A stretch of 64,000 nt of DNA, from contig CAWFHL010000001.1 of assembly GCA_963815645.1 (NCBI GenBank), positions 2,480,001-2,544,000 on the forward strand, in the 5' to 3' direction. The DNA is from JBBRHQ01 sp963815645. Its GTDB lineage: Bacteria > Actinomycetota > Thermoleophilia > Solirubrobacterales > 70-9. Below are positions 1 through 7,549 of this stretch, piece after piece (position 1 is the first letter of the stretch; each line of letters starts with the position of its first letter). A program made the translations under genes and the position numbers. The notes below the pieces were generated by a model. It was not told the origin of the DNA. It made no database searches and saw nothing but the letters and a program-made list of their open reading frames with translations.

Positions 1-1
1 A

Positions 2-121
2 GACGCGCGGATCGGGGAGGATGGCGGGGTCTCGGTGCGGGTCGAGGTTCCCCGCCTGCTTCCGGGGCTGCCCGAGCTCCGGGTAGGGTCGAAGACGTCG
101 CTGGGCCCGGACGATGGATGA
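2..121 (+). CDS. TadE/TadG-like pilus assembly protein, C-terminal fragment
   Basis: An open frame enters from the left edge and stops at TGA 119-121, giving 39 residues ending VPRLLPGLPELRVGSKTSLG. Its stop overlaps the start of the next gene, which has the typical TadE N-terminus, so this is probably the preceding member of a Tad/Flp pilus minor-pilin operon. Only the C-terminal beta-rich tail is visible, so the assignment rests on the context and the short tail. It could be another secreted or membrane protein. The start lies outside the window. Confidence 0.45.
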   Translation, partial: DARIGEDGGVSVRVEVPRLLPGLPELRVGSKTSLGPDDG

Positions 122-446
122 ACGCGGGCAGGCCACGGTCGAGGCGATCGCCGCCCTGCCCGCAATGCTTCTCGCCGGCTTGATCGCGCTGCAGCTTCTC
201 GCGGCGGGCTACTCGCTCAGCCTCGCCGACGGGGCCGCCGAATCGGGGGCGCTCGCCCTCGCGGCAGGGCACAGGGCAGCCTCCGCAGCTCGCGAATCCC
301 TACCGGGGTGGGCCCGGGACCGGGTTCGGATCTCGGTCTCCGGCGGGCAGGTGACCGTCCGGCTGCGGCCGCCTTCCCCGTTCTCCGGACTGGCCGATCG
401 GCTCGCGGTCACCTCCAGCACCCGGGTCAGGGCACCGCGCGGATGA
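114..446 (+). CDS. TadE-like minor pilin / Tad secretion protein
   Basis: The 110-residue protein opens with ERGQATVEAIAALPAML followed by a hydrophobic helix (about residues 10-32). This is the TadE/TadG hallmark: a short basic leader, a Gly and Glu at the cleavage-proximal position, then a type-IV-pilin-like membrane segment. The remainder is a small periplasmic domain. It overlaps the upstream fragment by 8 bp and shares ATGA with the downstream gene, so all three are probably co-transcribed. The family role is as pseudopilin or assembly factor of Tad pili. The exact role here is inferred. Confidence 0.7.
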   Translation: MDERGQATVEAIAALPAMLLAGLIALQLLAAGYSLSLADGAAESGALALAAGHRAASAARESLPGWARDRVRISVSGGQVTVRLRPPSPFSGLADRLAVTSSTRVRAPRG

Positions 447-1081
447 GCGCCGAGCTGATCGTCGTCACCCGGCTCGGCGATGCAGCTGGCTCAGTGGCGC
501 TGGCCGCCGTGCTCGCGGTGGCCGCGGCGCGGCGAGGTGGCGGGGAGGCGAGCGCGGCGGCGCTGGTCGAGCTCGGCGAGCGGCGGCCCTCGAGGCCGAC
601 GATCATCGCCGCGGCCGCCGCCCGCGAATCGGAGTCGGCGCTGGCCGCGGTCGCCGGTGGGCGGGCTGCCGCGAGGGGGCGGATGTGCCATCTGCGGCTT
701 CCCGCGGCCCCGGAGGGAATCGAGCTGGCCGCTGCTGCCGTCTCGGCCCTCCCCGGACGCTCGGTCTGCATCCTCCACACTGCCCCGACCTTGCTGCGCG
801 CATTGGTCGACGATGCCGGCCTGCATCCCCGGGGAGCGGTGCTGCGCGCAGACCTCGAGCTCGACCGCTCGCTAACGGCGCTGATCGTGGGAGACCTGAA
901 CGCACGCGGCCTGAGGATCCGCGTCGCGAAGCGCCCGACGCGGTGGCTGGCGGGCCGCCTGGCGCTGAGCGGCCTGCCCCCCGGGGAGGCCGCAGAGCGG
1001 GACGCCCAACGGCTTCTGTCCGGCCTTCTTGGACGGCGCCAATCATCGAAAAGATCCTTGGGAATGATTGTGGAATGCTAG
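443..1081 (+). CDS. Hypothetical protein of the Tad-like operon
   Basis: This 212-residue, Ala/Arg-rich protein starts at the ATG that overlaps the previous stop (ATGA, 443-446), the best start because it gives translational coupling. The N-terminal part MSAELIVVTRLGDAAGSVA followed by ALAAVLAVAAARRGG looks like a beta strand, loop and helix as in nucleotide-binding or Rossmann folds, but there is no clear Walker motif. I do not recognise a family. By position it is an accessory factor of the pilus cluster, and it ends just before the vapBC promoter. Confidence 0.5.
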   Translation: MSAELIVVTRLGDAAGSVALAAVLAVAAARRGGGEASAAALVELGERRPSRPTIIAAAAARESESALAAVAGGRAAARGRMCHLRLPAAPEGIELAAAAVSALPGRSVCILHTAPTLLRALVDDAGLHPRGAVLRADLELDRSLTALIVGDLNARGLRIRVAKRPTRWLAGRLALSGLPPGEAAERDAQRLLSGLLGRRQSSKRSLGMIVEC

Positions 1082-1084
1082 GAT
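1079..1084 (+). promoter_or_regulatory. -10 box TAGGAT, leaderless promoter of vapB
   Basis: TAGGAT lies 6 nt upstream of ATG 1091 and no Shine-Dalgarno sequence intervenes. The spacing matches the other TANNNT-start pairs of this window, and it places the transcription start at the start codon. Confidence 0.5.
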
Positions 1085-1101
1085 AATGCTATGGGCATTA
1101 T
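1083..1101 (+). promoter_or_regulatory. Palindromic operator over the vapB start
   Basis: ATAATGC, 5 nt, GCATTAT is a perfect 7-bp inverted repeat centred on the start codon and touching the -10 box. Ribbon-helix-helix antitoxins usually bind such palindromes to autorepress, so this is the probable VapBC operator. Binding is inferred. Confidence 0.5.
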
Positions 1102-1366
1102 TCAGATGAAGAACGTGCCCGACGACCTCCATCAGGAGCTGCGCCGCAGGTCGCGTCGCTCCGGGATGACCGTGCGCGACTACGTGATCGCCCTGATCGC
1201 CCGCGACCAGAGCCGGCCGACCCTCGAGGAATGGCTGGAGGAGGTTGCCGGCGACGCTCCGGTGAGGGTCTCCGGATCGCCGGCCGGCGCCGTCCGGGAC
1301 GGCCGCGAGGAGAGGGCTGGGGAGCTCGATCGTGCCGGAGCCGGGCGTGGCGATTGTCGTCGTTGA
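1091..1366 (+). CDS. vapB: VapB-family (FitA-type ribbon-helix-helix) antitoxin
   Basis: The 91-residue protein starts MGIIQMKNVPDDLHQELRRR, a short beta strand followed by two helices typical of FitA-like ribbon-helix-helix antitoxins: the strand pairs in the dimer and contacts operator DNA, with the SGMTVRDYVIALI helix behind it. The C-terminal part is expected to wrap the toxin. It overlaps the PIN-domain toxin gene by up to 35 bp, the usual antitoxin-first arrangement. Transcription probably starts at the ATG itself, and a perfect palindrome covers the start. Confidence 0.8.
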   Translation: MGIIQMKNVPDDLHQELRRRSRRSGMTVRDYVIALIARDQSRPTLEEWLEEVAGDAPVRVSGSPAGAVRDGREERAGELDRAGAGRGDCRR

Positions 1367-1742
1367 CGCCTCCGTGCTCCTCGACCTCCTTCTGGCCTCC
1401 TCGCCGGAGGTCCGCTCGGCCGTCTCCGGGACCGAGCCGTTCGCCCCGGAGCTGATCGACGCCGAGGTCGCCGGCGCGATCGTCCGTAAGGTTCGTGAGG
1501 GAGCGGTCTCGGAGGAGCGGGGGCGTCTCGCGATGCACCGGCTCGCCCGGGCCAGCATCGAACGACTGCCGCTCTCCCCGCTGCTCCTCGACGCCTGGGA
1601 GCTGCGCGAAGACCTCGGCCCCTACGACGCCTTCTACATCGCCCTCGCCCGGCGGCTCGGCTGCCCGCTGATCACCGCCGACCGCCGGATCGCAAGCGCG
1701 CCGGGCCTCGGCGTCCCGGTGGTGGTCGCCGGCCCGGCGTAG
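1332..1742 (+). CDS. vapC: VapC-family PIN-domain ribonuclease toxin
   Basis: The protein of about 136 residues carries the four acidic positions of PIN nucleases: Asp in VVVDASVLLDLL, Glu in LIDAEVAGAI, Asp in GPYDAFYIALA and Asp in LITADRRIAS. These coordinate Mg2+ for cleavage of RNA, usually tRNA or rRNA in VapC. GTG 1332 overlaps vapB. GTG 1347 is an alternative start that would place the first catalytic strand nearer the N-terminus, as in most VapCs. It pairs with the upstream antitoxin. Confidence 0.85.
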   Translation: MPEPGVAIVVVDASVLLDLLLASSPEVRSAVSGTEPFAPELIDAEVAGAIVRKVREGAVSEERGRLAMHRLARASIERLPLSPLLLDAWELREDLGPYDAFYIALARRLGCPLITADRRIASAPGLGVPVVVAGPA

Positions 1743-1829
1743 GGCTGTCACGCGCGGCGTTTCCGATTCGCGCCGGGATCGTCCCAGTTTGCGCGCCCCG
1801 CGTGCGCCGGGAACGGCAAGCCTGCGCTC

Positions 1830-3185
1830 ATGCGCGAGAAGGAGAGTCGCCCGCCGGAGAGCGCCGCGCCAGGATCCGCGGGGCAGGCGTTGCCGCTGGC
1901 GCTCGGCGGGATTGCGATCGTGCTGGTCCTGGCGATCGCCCTGGTCGCGATCGCCGGGGCGCTGACCGGAAAGGCGCGGGCGCAGCGGGCTGCCGACCTC
2001 GCCGCAGTCTCGGCGGCGCGGTCGATGAGGGACGATCTGCCCCGGCTGCTCTCGCCGAGCACGCTCCCCGGCGGGGTTCCCAACCCGGCCCATCTGAGCA
2101 AGACGCGCTACCTGGCCCGAGCCCGCAGAGCCGCCGATGACGCCGCCCTGGCCAACGGGGTCCGACGGTTGCGAGTCTCGTTTCCCGACCGCGCATCGTT
2201 CGCCCCGCTTCGGGCCAGCGCAGTCGTCCCGGTCACGGTCGAGGACGGTGACCCGCGTTCGGGGTCGGGGGTCTCGGCGGTCGCCGAGGCGATGGCGCCC
2301 TCCGGGGCTTCGGCCGGGGTGCCGGCGATGGCCAGCGGCGGTGGCTACAGCGGGTCGCTCGTCTACCGGCAGGGAGAGGGAATGAGGCCCGACGTCGCTG
2401 CAGCATTCGATCGTATGTCGGCGGCAGCGGCTCGCCACGGGCTCTCGCTCGTCGTCAGCTCCGGATTTCGCTCGGACGCCGAGCAGGCGGCGCTGTTCGC
2501 CGCCCACCCCGACCCGCAGTGGGTGGCGCCCCCCGGGCACTCGCTCCATCGCTGCGCCACCGAGCTCGATCTCGGGCCCTCCGCGGCCTACGGCTGGCTC
2601 GCCTCCAACGCCTACCGTTTCGGCTTCACCCAGCGCTATTCCTGGGAGCCCTGGCACTACGGCTACGACGGCGGACCGCCGCCATGCTCGACGGCGGGCA
2701 ACTCGGTGCTCGGCCCCGGGGACGACGGCACGGCGGCGGGCGGGGGAGGGCTGCCCTCCTTCGTGCCCGGTCGGTTCCGGGCGCCGCTGTTTCGCTCGGC
2801 GGCACGCTGGAACGTCTCCGCCGCCCTACTCGCCGCGCAGCTGATGGCCGAGTCCAACTTCAACCCCTTCGCCCAGTCCGGCGCCGGGGCCCGGGGGATC
2901 GCCCAGTTCATCCCCTCGACCGCGGCCGCCTACGGCCTACGGGATCCGTTCGATCCGGAGGCCGCGATCGACGCCCAGGCGCACCTGATGTCGGACCTGC
3001 TGCGCCATTTCGGCTCACCCGCCCTGGCCCTCGCCGCCTACAACGCCGGCCCCGCCGCGGTCACTGCCTGCCGCTGCGTGCCCGGCATCCCCGAGACCGA
3101 GGCCTACGTCTCCCGCATTCTCGGCCTGCTCGGCGGCGCCGGCGCCCTGCTGCTGCCGCCATTCGAGGTGCGGCTGATCGAGTGA
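1830..3185 (+). CDS. TadG-anchored VanY D,D-carboxypeptidase / lytic transglycosylase fusion
   Basis: 451 residues in three parts. Residues 16-66 hold a TadE/TadG-like leader (SAGQALPLALGGIAI, one membrane helix, then AADLAAVSAAR). Residues 185-282 form an M15B VanY-like D,D-carboxypeptidase with the zinc ligands His240 and Asp247 in SLHRCATELDLG and His276 in EPWHYGY. Residues 318-435 form an SLT lytic transglycosylase with catalytic Glu341 in LMAESNFNP, then GARGIAQFIPSTA and ALAAYNAGP. A membrane-anchored enzyme that both trims peptides and cuts glycan strands would suit opening peptidoglycan for pilus passage; that role is inferred. The 3' third is duplicated at 5784-6332. Confidence 0.8.
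   Translation: MREKESRPPESAAPGSAGQALPLALGGIAIVLVLAIALVAIAGALTGKARAQRAADLAAVSAARSMRDDLPRLLSPSTLPGGVPNPAHLSKTRYLARARRAADDAALANGVRRLRVSFPDRASFAPLRASAVVPVTVEDGDPRSGSGVSAVAEAMAPSGASAGVPAMASGGGYSGSLVYRQGEGMRPDVAAAFDRMSAAAARHGLSLVVSSGFRSDAEQAALFAAHPDPQWVAPPGHSLHRCATELDLGPSAAYGWLASNAYRFGFTQRYSWEPWHYGYDGGPPPCSTAGNSVLGPGDDGTAAGGGGLPSFVPGRFRAPLFRSAARWNVSAALLAAQLMAESNFNPFAQSGAGARGIAQFIPSTAAAYGLRDPFDPEAAIDAQAHLMSDLLRHFGSPALALAAYNAGPAAVTACRCVPGIPETEAYVSRILGLLGGAGALLLPPFEVRLIE
2637..3185 (+). repeat. 549-bp long direct repeat, copy 1 (SLT module)
   Basis: This segment recurs at 5784-6332 in the same orientation with only a handful of substitutions (for example TAC/TAT at the WHYGY tyrosine and GGC/ACG in CSTAG/CSTTG). 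Copy 1 is the intact 3' end of the fusion gene. Confidence 0.95.
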
Positions 3186-3324
3186 GGTCCGAGAAGACCC
3201 TGACTGTATCCGCGACTCCTCGCAAATGGCGGGTCCTACGACCAACGTCCAATTGCAACCGCGACCACGACTCCAGCATGCTGGATCCATGGACAACCAC
3301 TCATGTACAACACGAGGAGGAGTC

Positions 3325-3516
3325 ATGTTCAACCGTTTCTCGAGGGTGCTCGCATTGGTCGGTGTGAGCGCCGTGATGGCCATCGGCGGCGTCGGGATCG
3401 CCCAGGCGAGCCCCGACCACCACGGCAAGAAGCATGATGTCTGCAAGCGCCTGCACGGCAAGAGGCATCGGGAGTGCGAGAAGAAGCATCACCGCGAGAA
3501 GAAGCATCACCACTAG
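3325..3516 (+). CDS. Small secreted His/Lys-rich peptide
   Basis: The 63-residue product starts at ATG 3325 behind a strong Shine-Dalgarno (GAGGAGG, 3314-3320). A signal peptide (MFNRFSRVLALVGVSAVMAI to about Ala29-Ser30) precedes a mature tail of about 34 residues made almost entirely of His, Lys, Arg, Glu and two Cys (HHGKKHDVCKRLHGKRHREC, then EKKHH repeats). Such composition suits binding of Zn, Ni or Cu, or binding of polyanions. No family is recognised. It sits alone between the peptidoglycan hydrolase gene and the convergent response regulator. Confidence 0.7.
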   Translation: MFNRFSRVLALVGVSAVMAIGGVGIAQASPDHHGKKHDVCKRLHGKRHRECEKKHHREKKHHH

Positions 3517-3566
3517 ACAGTCCAGCTGTGGGTCAACGGAGCGGTCTCGCCGTCGGCGGGGCCGCT

Positions 3567-4226
3567 TCAGTCTTCTTCGGGTCCGGGCTCAGAGCCCGGA
3601 CCGGGGTCTGGCCCGAGGCCGTGCCGATTTGCCCAGAGGGCGGCCTGGGTGCGGTCTGTCACGCCGATCCCTTCGAAGATTCTCGTCAGATGGGCCTTGA
3701 CGGTCTTTTCGCTGATCTCAAGGCGCCGGGCGATCAGCTTGTTCGGTAGTCCCTCCGCGACAAGCGAGAGAACCTCCTTTTCCCGGTCTGTCAGATCGGC
3801 GGAGCGGTGCGCCGCGCGGTCGGAGAGGACCGCTTGGGCGGCCTTCGGCGCTAGCGCGGCCTCCCCTCGCGCCGCCGTGCGAATGGCCGCAAAGATCTCC
3901 GGCGGCTCGGCATCCTTGAGCAGATAGCCCACTGCTCCTGCGTCCAGCGCACCGAGGATCCGATCACGCTCCGAAAATGCCGTGAGAATCACCACCCGCG
4001 TATGCGGATTCTTCTCGAGAATCTGCCGCGTGGTCTCGATCCCATCGAGGACAGGCATCGAGAGATCGCAGAGCACGACGTCTGGGCTCGTTTGGGCAGC
4101 CAGTTCGACTGCCCGCGCCCCGTCGGAAGCAGTGCCGATCACATCGATGCCCTCGGCCTCGGCGAGCAGCTGCTCGAGGCCGGCGCGTACGACGGCGTGA
4201 TCCTCGGCCAGGAGCACACTGATCAC
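3567..4226 (-). CDS. NarL/LuxR-family response regulator
   Basis: 219 residues. The receiver domain has the acidic pair Glu8-Asp9, phospho-acceptor Asp54 in VVLCDLSMP, Thr82 and Lys104 (GYLLKDA). A C-terminal LuxR-type helix-turn-helix follows (LTDREKEVLSLVAEGLPNKL then ISEKTVKAHLTRIF). It starts with GTG 4226, overlapping the stop of the kinase gene by 4 bp (GTGA), so the pair is translationally coupled. Phosphorylation by the partner kinase should drive dimerisation and promoter binding. Targets are unknown. The flanking genes suggest cell-envelope or wall functions. Confidence 0.92.
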   Translation of the reverse strand: MISVLLAEDHAVVRAGLEQLLAEAEGIDVIGTASDGARAVELAAQTSPDVVLCDLSMPVLDGIETTRQILEKNPHTRVVILTAFSERDRILGALDAGAVGYLLKDAEPPEIFAAIRTAARGEAALAPKAAQAVLSDRAAHRSADLTDREKEVLSLVAEGLPNKLIARRLEISEKTVKAHLTRIFEGIGVTDRTQAALWANRHGLGPDPGPGSEPGPEED

Positions 4227-5629
4227 GAGCGACCCAACTCCATGCGCACCCGCGTCCCATCACCTCGAGCCGAGTCGATTGTGATCTCAGCGCCTGCGTC
4301 CTCGGCCAACTCGCTCACGAGCTCCAGGCCGAGGTGTCCCTCGCCCGTGGCGCTGAAGGTATGGTCGACGTCGAAGCCGCAGCCGTCGTCCAACACCTCG
4401 AGGGCGACCCTCTGAGCCGATTGCGAGACGCGCACGTCGACCCGCGAAGGGTCCGCGTGGGAGGCTGCGTTGCGCACCGCTTCCTGGGCGACCCGGAAGA
4501 ACAGGGCCTCGCTCTCCGGCGCCAACTCGAGGTCTTCCGGTATCTCGGCGCTGGTCTCGATCCCGCGGGCCGCGAGCGGCGAGAGGAGATCCGAGACGGC
4601 GGCCGCGAGGCCGGCCTCACGCAGCCGCGGGGGATGGATCTCGACCAACAGGCTTCGCAGCTCGCGCACGTTCTGGCGGGTCCGCTCGGCGCCGTTGCGA
4701 AGCGTTGCAGCGGCCTCTGGGTCGCCGTCGTTTGATTGGACCCGCTCGGCCGACGCGGCAAGCGAGTAGGAGAGGCCGGCAAGATCCTGAACGATTCCGT
4801 CATGCAGGTCGCCGGCAATTCGGCGTCTTTCGGCATTTGAGGCGTCAACCGCTCGGCGCAGCAGCGCCTCGCGTTCCCGGCTGCCGCGCCGGATCCGCAG
4901 TGCCATCGAGGAGGCAAGAGGTATCTGGACCAACTCCAGGACGACGAGTGCGAGGATCAGTGCCGGGACGAACGCGAGCAGCAGGTCCTGGGCGCTGGAT
5001 GCGACCGAGCTAAACCGCTGGTAGGTCTCGAAGAGCAATGGTCTGCCATTGGGCGCCCGAATCGGAAGGTAGACCTCGAGCAGCTTGCCCTGCCCGCTCT
5101 CAGAGCGGTTCTCCGGGAGAGCCAGGTCAGAGACGCCGGAGTCCACCGCACCGGTGTGCAGCGAGGCGACCTCATCCGCTCCCAGCCGGTAGCGGCGACC
5201 GATCAGGCCGCGTCTGTCCGAATAGATGATGCGGCCGCTCGGGGTCCAGATCTTCACGCGGACCAGGGGGTCGCCGAGAACGCGATTGCGCACGACGCGA
5301 TCAAGGCGAGCAATTGCGGCTGGCTTGCCCTGCAGAAGGCCCTTTGGCATGCTCGGCTCGACGATGCCCCGGCCGACGAGCCGGGAGACGTCGCGGGCGT
5401 TCTTGAGCGCTTCGGTAGTGCCGACATCGCGCATTACCAGGAAGCTGATCACCCCCACCACGGCGAGAGCGATGAGCCCTGCGAGTGCGAAGCGCACGAT
5501 CGCGCCGGCAACCGAAGGATCGGCGGGCGCCAAGCTCCGGCCGGCTCGTCGGGGAGCCGCACGTTTGTCCTTGCGGGTGAGACCGGAAGACCTCGTTTTC
5601 TCAGGGTATCCACGTCTTCGAGTCGCCAA
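4223..5629 (-). CDS. NarL-type sensor histidine kinase
   Basis: 468 residues with a membrane helix at about 43-66, an extracytoplasmic sensor region of about 150 residues, and a second helix at about 216-237. HisKA_3 follows with His276 in RRRIAGDLHDGIVQDLAGL, then a HATPase domain (N-box EAVRNAASHA, G-box DDGCGFD and GEGHLGLELV). It autophosphorylates and passes the phosphate to the response regulator encoded immediately downstream. The first in-frame start is TTG 5629. The N-terminal 40 residues are basic and Pro-rich, so a later start is possible. The ligand is unknown. Confidence 0.9.
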   Translation of the reverse strand: MATRRRGYPEKTRSSGLTRKDKRAAPRRAGRSLAPADPSVAGAIVRFALAGLIALAVVGVISFLVMRDVGTTEALKNARDVSRLVGRGIVEPSMPKGLLQGKPAAIARLDRVVRNRVLGDPLVRVKIWTPSGRIIYSDRRGLIGRRYRLGADEVASLHTGAVDSGVSDLALPENRSESGQGKLLEVYLPIRAPNGRPLLFETYQRFSSVASSAQDLLLAFVPALILALVVLELVQIPLASSMALRIRRGSREREALLRRAVDASNAERRRIAGDLHDGIVQDLAGLSYSLAASAERVQSNDGDPEAAATLRNGAERTRQNVRELRSLLVEIHPPRLREAGLAAAVSDLLSPLAARGIETSAEIPEDLELAPESEALFFRVAQEAVRNAASHADPSRVDVRVSQSAQRVALEVLDDGCGFDVDHTFSATGEGHLGLELVSELAEDAGAEITIDSARGDGTRVRMELGRS

Positions 5630-5783
5630 TGCGCCAGGAATCCCAACTCAACTGTCCGCGGATAGCCGCAGGCGACTGATCGGGCGCCCAATTGCGTCCC
5701 GCTACAGCGGTCGCACCTCCGATTGCTTCGGCCCGATTTGGACCGTGAGTGCTGGTAGAACCAGCCCTAAGGGAAAGGGGTCG

Positions 5784-6332
5784 TATTCCTGGGAGCCCTG
5801 GCACTATGGCTACGACGGCGGACCGCCGCCATGCTCGACGACGGGCAACTCGGTGCTCGGCCCCGGGGACGACGGCACGGCGGCGGGCGGGGGAGGGCTG
5901 CCCTCCTTCGTGCCCGGTCGGTTCCGGGCGCCGCTGTTTCGCTCGGCGGCACGCTGGAACGTCTCCGCCGCCCTACTCGCCGCGCAGCTGATGGCCGAGT
6001 CCAACTTCAACCCCTTCGCCCAGTCCGGCGCCGGGGCCCGGGGGATCGCCCAGTTCATCCCCTCGACCGCGGCCGCCTACGGCCTACGGGATCCGTTCGA
6101 TCCGGAGGCCGCGATCGACGCCCAGGCGCACCTGATGTCGGACCTGCTGCGCCATTTCGGCTCACCCGCCCTGGCCCTCGCCGCCTACAACGCCGGCCCC
6201 GCCGCGGTCACTGCCTGCCGCTGTGTGCCCGGCATCCCCGAGACCGAGGCCTACGTCTCCCGCATTCTCGGCCTGCTCGGCGGCGCCGGCGCCCTGCTGC
6301 TGCCGCCATTCGAGGTGCGGCTGATCGATTGA
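5784..6332 (+). pseudogene. Duplicated lytic transglycosylase module (549-bp repeat, copy 2)
   Basis: This is an almost exact copy of 2637-3185, beginning in the middle of the VanY domain (YSWEPWHYGYDGG) and keeping the whole SLT domain including LMAESNFNP and ALAAYNAGP. It has no VanY catalytic core, membrane anchor or signal peptide. The frame stays open upstream, with a possible GTG start at 5745, which would give a cytoplasmic SLT-only protein of 195 residues. I therefore treat it as a partial gene copy. Near-identity implies a recent duplication, gene conversion, or an assembly artefact. Confidence 0.75.
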
Positions 6333-6369
6333 TCCTCGCCACGCGTCGGCCACCGCTGCCCCCTGTTGT

Positions 6370-6933
6370 TCAGTTCGTCGCCGAGGTCACACAACGGTAG
6401 GGGTGGCTCGTGGTCACCGTGTCACCGTTGAGCATGATGTTGCGATTCGAGTCCTGGGAGAGCAGCGATGCGACCACCTGGTCGGCTTGGTTTGGCCGGC
6501 TGACGTAGTAGTGGCTGACGACCCACTCCTCGTCCTGGAGTGCACCAAGGTTGTCGAAGACGACGGCGAGCTCTCCCTCATCGGGCAACTGGCGCCGGGC
6601 CAGAGCGCAGGTCTTCAACGCGGTGGCGTACGGGGCGGCGGGGCGCTCGTTGTCCTCGAAGCAGAGGTCCGTCCCCTGGTGAAGGCCGGCGAGGCAATGC
6701 AGTCGGTAATCGGAGGCCGGCGCTCCCCCGAGGCTGGTGGCGTTGGTCGCGCTCGCCGCGTGTTTCACCGAAAGTTTCGGCGCCAGCCTGCGCACCACCC
6801 TGCGGGCGATCCTTCTCTGCTGATGATTCTGGGATGAGGCGACTGCGAAGGCGCCCCCGCCGACCGCGGCAAAGAGCGCCAGCGCCGCAGCCACGTTGGC
6901 GAAGCTCAGGTGGCGGCGCGATCTCTCGAGCAT
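6370..6933 (-). CDS. Secreted/anchored hypothetical protein with Solirubrobacterales-type N-terminus
   Basis: The 187-residue product starts at ATG 6933 preceded by AGGAG. It begins MLERSRRHLSFANVAAAL followed by a hydrophobic run to about residue 32, a leader style seen in very many Thermoleophilia surface proteins (recollection). After a basic stretch (QQRRIARRVVRRL) comes a compact domain with three or four Cys (LHCLAG, DLCFED, LKTCALARR, PYRCVTS) that may form disulphides outside the membrane. Function is unknown. It is divergent from the MaoC gene. Confidence 0.6.
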   Translation of the reverse strand: MLERSRRHLSFANVAAALALFAAVGGGAFAVASSQNHQQRRIARRVVRRLAPKLSVKHAASATNATSLGGAPASDYRLHCLAGLHQGTDLCFEDNERPAAPYATALKTCALARRQLPDEGELAVVFDNLGALQDEEWVVSHYYVSRPNQADQVVASLLSQDSNRNIMLNGDTVTTSHPYRCVTSATN

Positions 6934-7015
6934 CGTCTTCTCCTCGCTATTGGGGCCGTCCAAACCCGACAATAACCGCCATACCTTCGCTGTATCCACC
7001 CTTCGACCGATCGAG

Positions 7016-7021
7016 TAGGGT
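7016..7021 (+). promoter_or_regulatory. -10 box TAGGGT, leaderless promoter of the MaoC gene
   Basis: TAGGGT lies 7 nt before GTG 7029. No ribosome binding site is visible. Confidence 0.5.
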
Positions 7022-7028
7022 CCCGCCC

Positions 7029-7499
7029 GTGCCGGCACTGGTCGAGGTCGAGGGAATCGAGGGGCTGAAAAGGCTGATCGGCGAGGAGATCGGGCCCAGC
7101 GATTGGCGCACCGTCACCCAGGAGGACATCGACCGCTTCGCCGAGCTCTCCGGGGACGACCAGTGGATACACGTCGATGTCGAGCGGGCCAGGAAGGAGA
7201 GCCCCTTCGGCACCACCGTCGCGCACGGCAACCTGACCCTGTCGCTGATCGACGGATTCCGCAAGGACGTGATCGCCTCCAGCGGGTTCGTGCTCGGCGT
7301 CAACTACGGCTGGAACAAGGTTCGCTTCCCGGCCCCTGTGCCGGCCGGCAGCAGGGTGCGGGCCCGCGCCGAGGTGGTTTCGGTGGAGGAGGTCGGCGGC
7401 GGCTGGTGGCAGGTCGTCAACCGCTTCAGCCTGGAGGTCGAGGGCAACGAGAAGCCCTGCTGTGTCGCCGACAGCGTCGGCCGCGCCCTGCCCGGCTGA
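7029..7499 (+). CDS. MaoC-family (R)-specific enoyl-CoA hydratase
   Basis: The 156-residue protein has a hot-dog fold signature. WRTVTQEDIDRFAELSGDDQ and WIHVDVERARKESPFGTTVA include the hydratase catalytic Asp (in SGDDQWIH) and His of the MaoC hydratase 2 motif, followed by HGNLTLSLI. The family hydrates trans-2-enoyl-CoA to (R)-3-hydroxyacyl-CoA, in fatty-acid oxidation or PHA precursor supply. GTG 7029 is chosen because the -10 box sits 7 nt upstream and the protein then starts VPALVEVEG, as in homologues. An enoyl-CoA hydratase gene lies 1 kb away. Confidence 0.85.
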   Translation: MPALVEVEGIEGLKRLIGEEIGPSDWRTVTQEDIDRFAELSGDDQWIHVDVERARKESPFGTTVAHGNLTLSLIDGFRKDVIASSGFVLGVNYGWNKVRFPAPVPAGSRVRARAEVVSVEEVGGGWWQVVNRFSLEVEGNEKPCCVADSVGRALPG

Positions 7500-7549
7500 T
7501 CGGCCGCGGCCGGCGACCGAATCATCGCGCCGGCCGAGCGCGAAACCGG

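Noticed and set aside
5226..5783. N-terminal extension of the second SLT copy
   Set aside because: Most of it is antisense to the histidine kinase gene and shows no domain. Only 5784-6332 has recognisable content.
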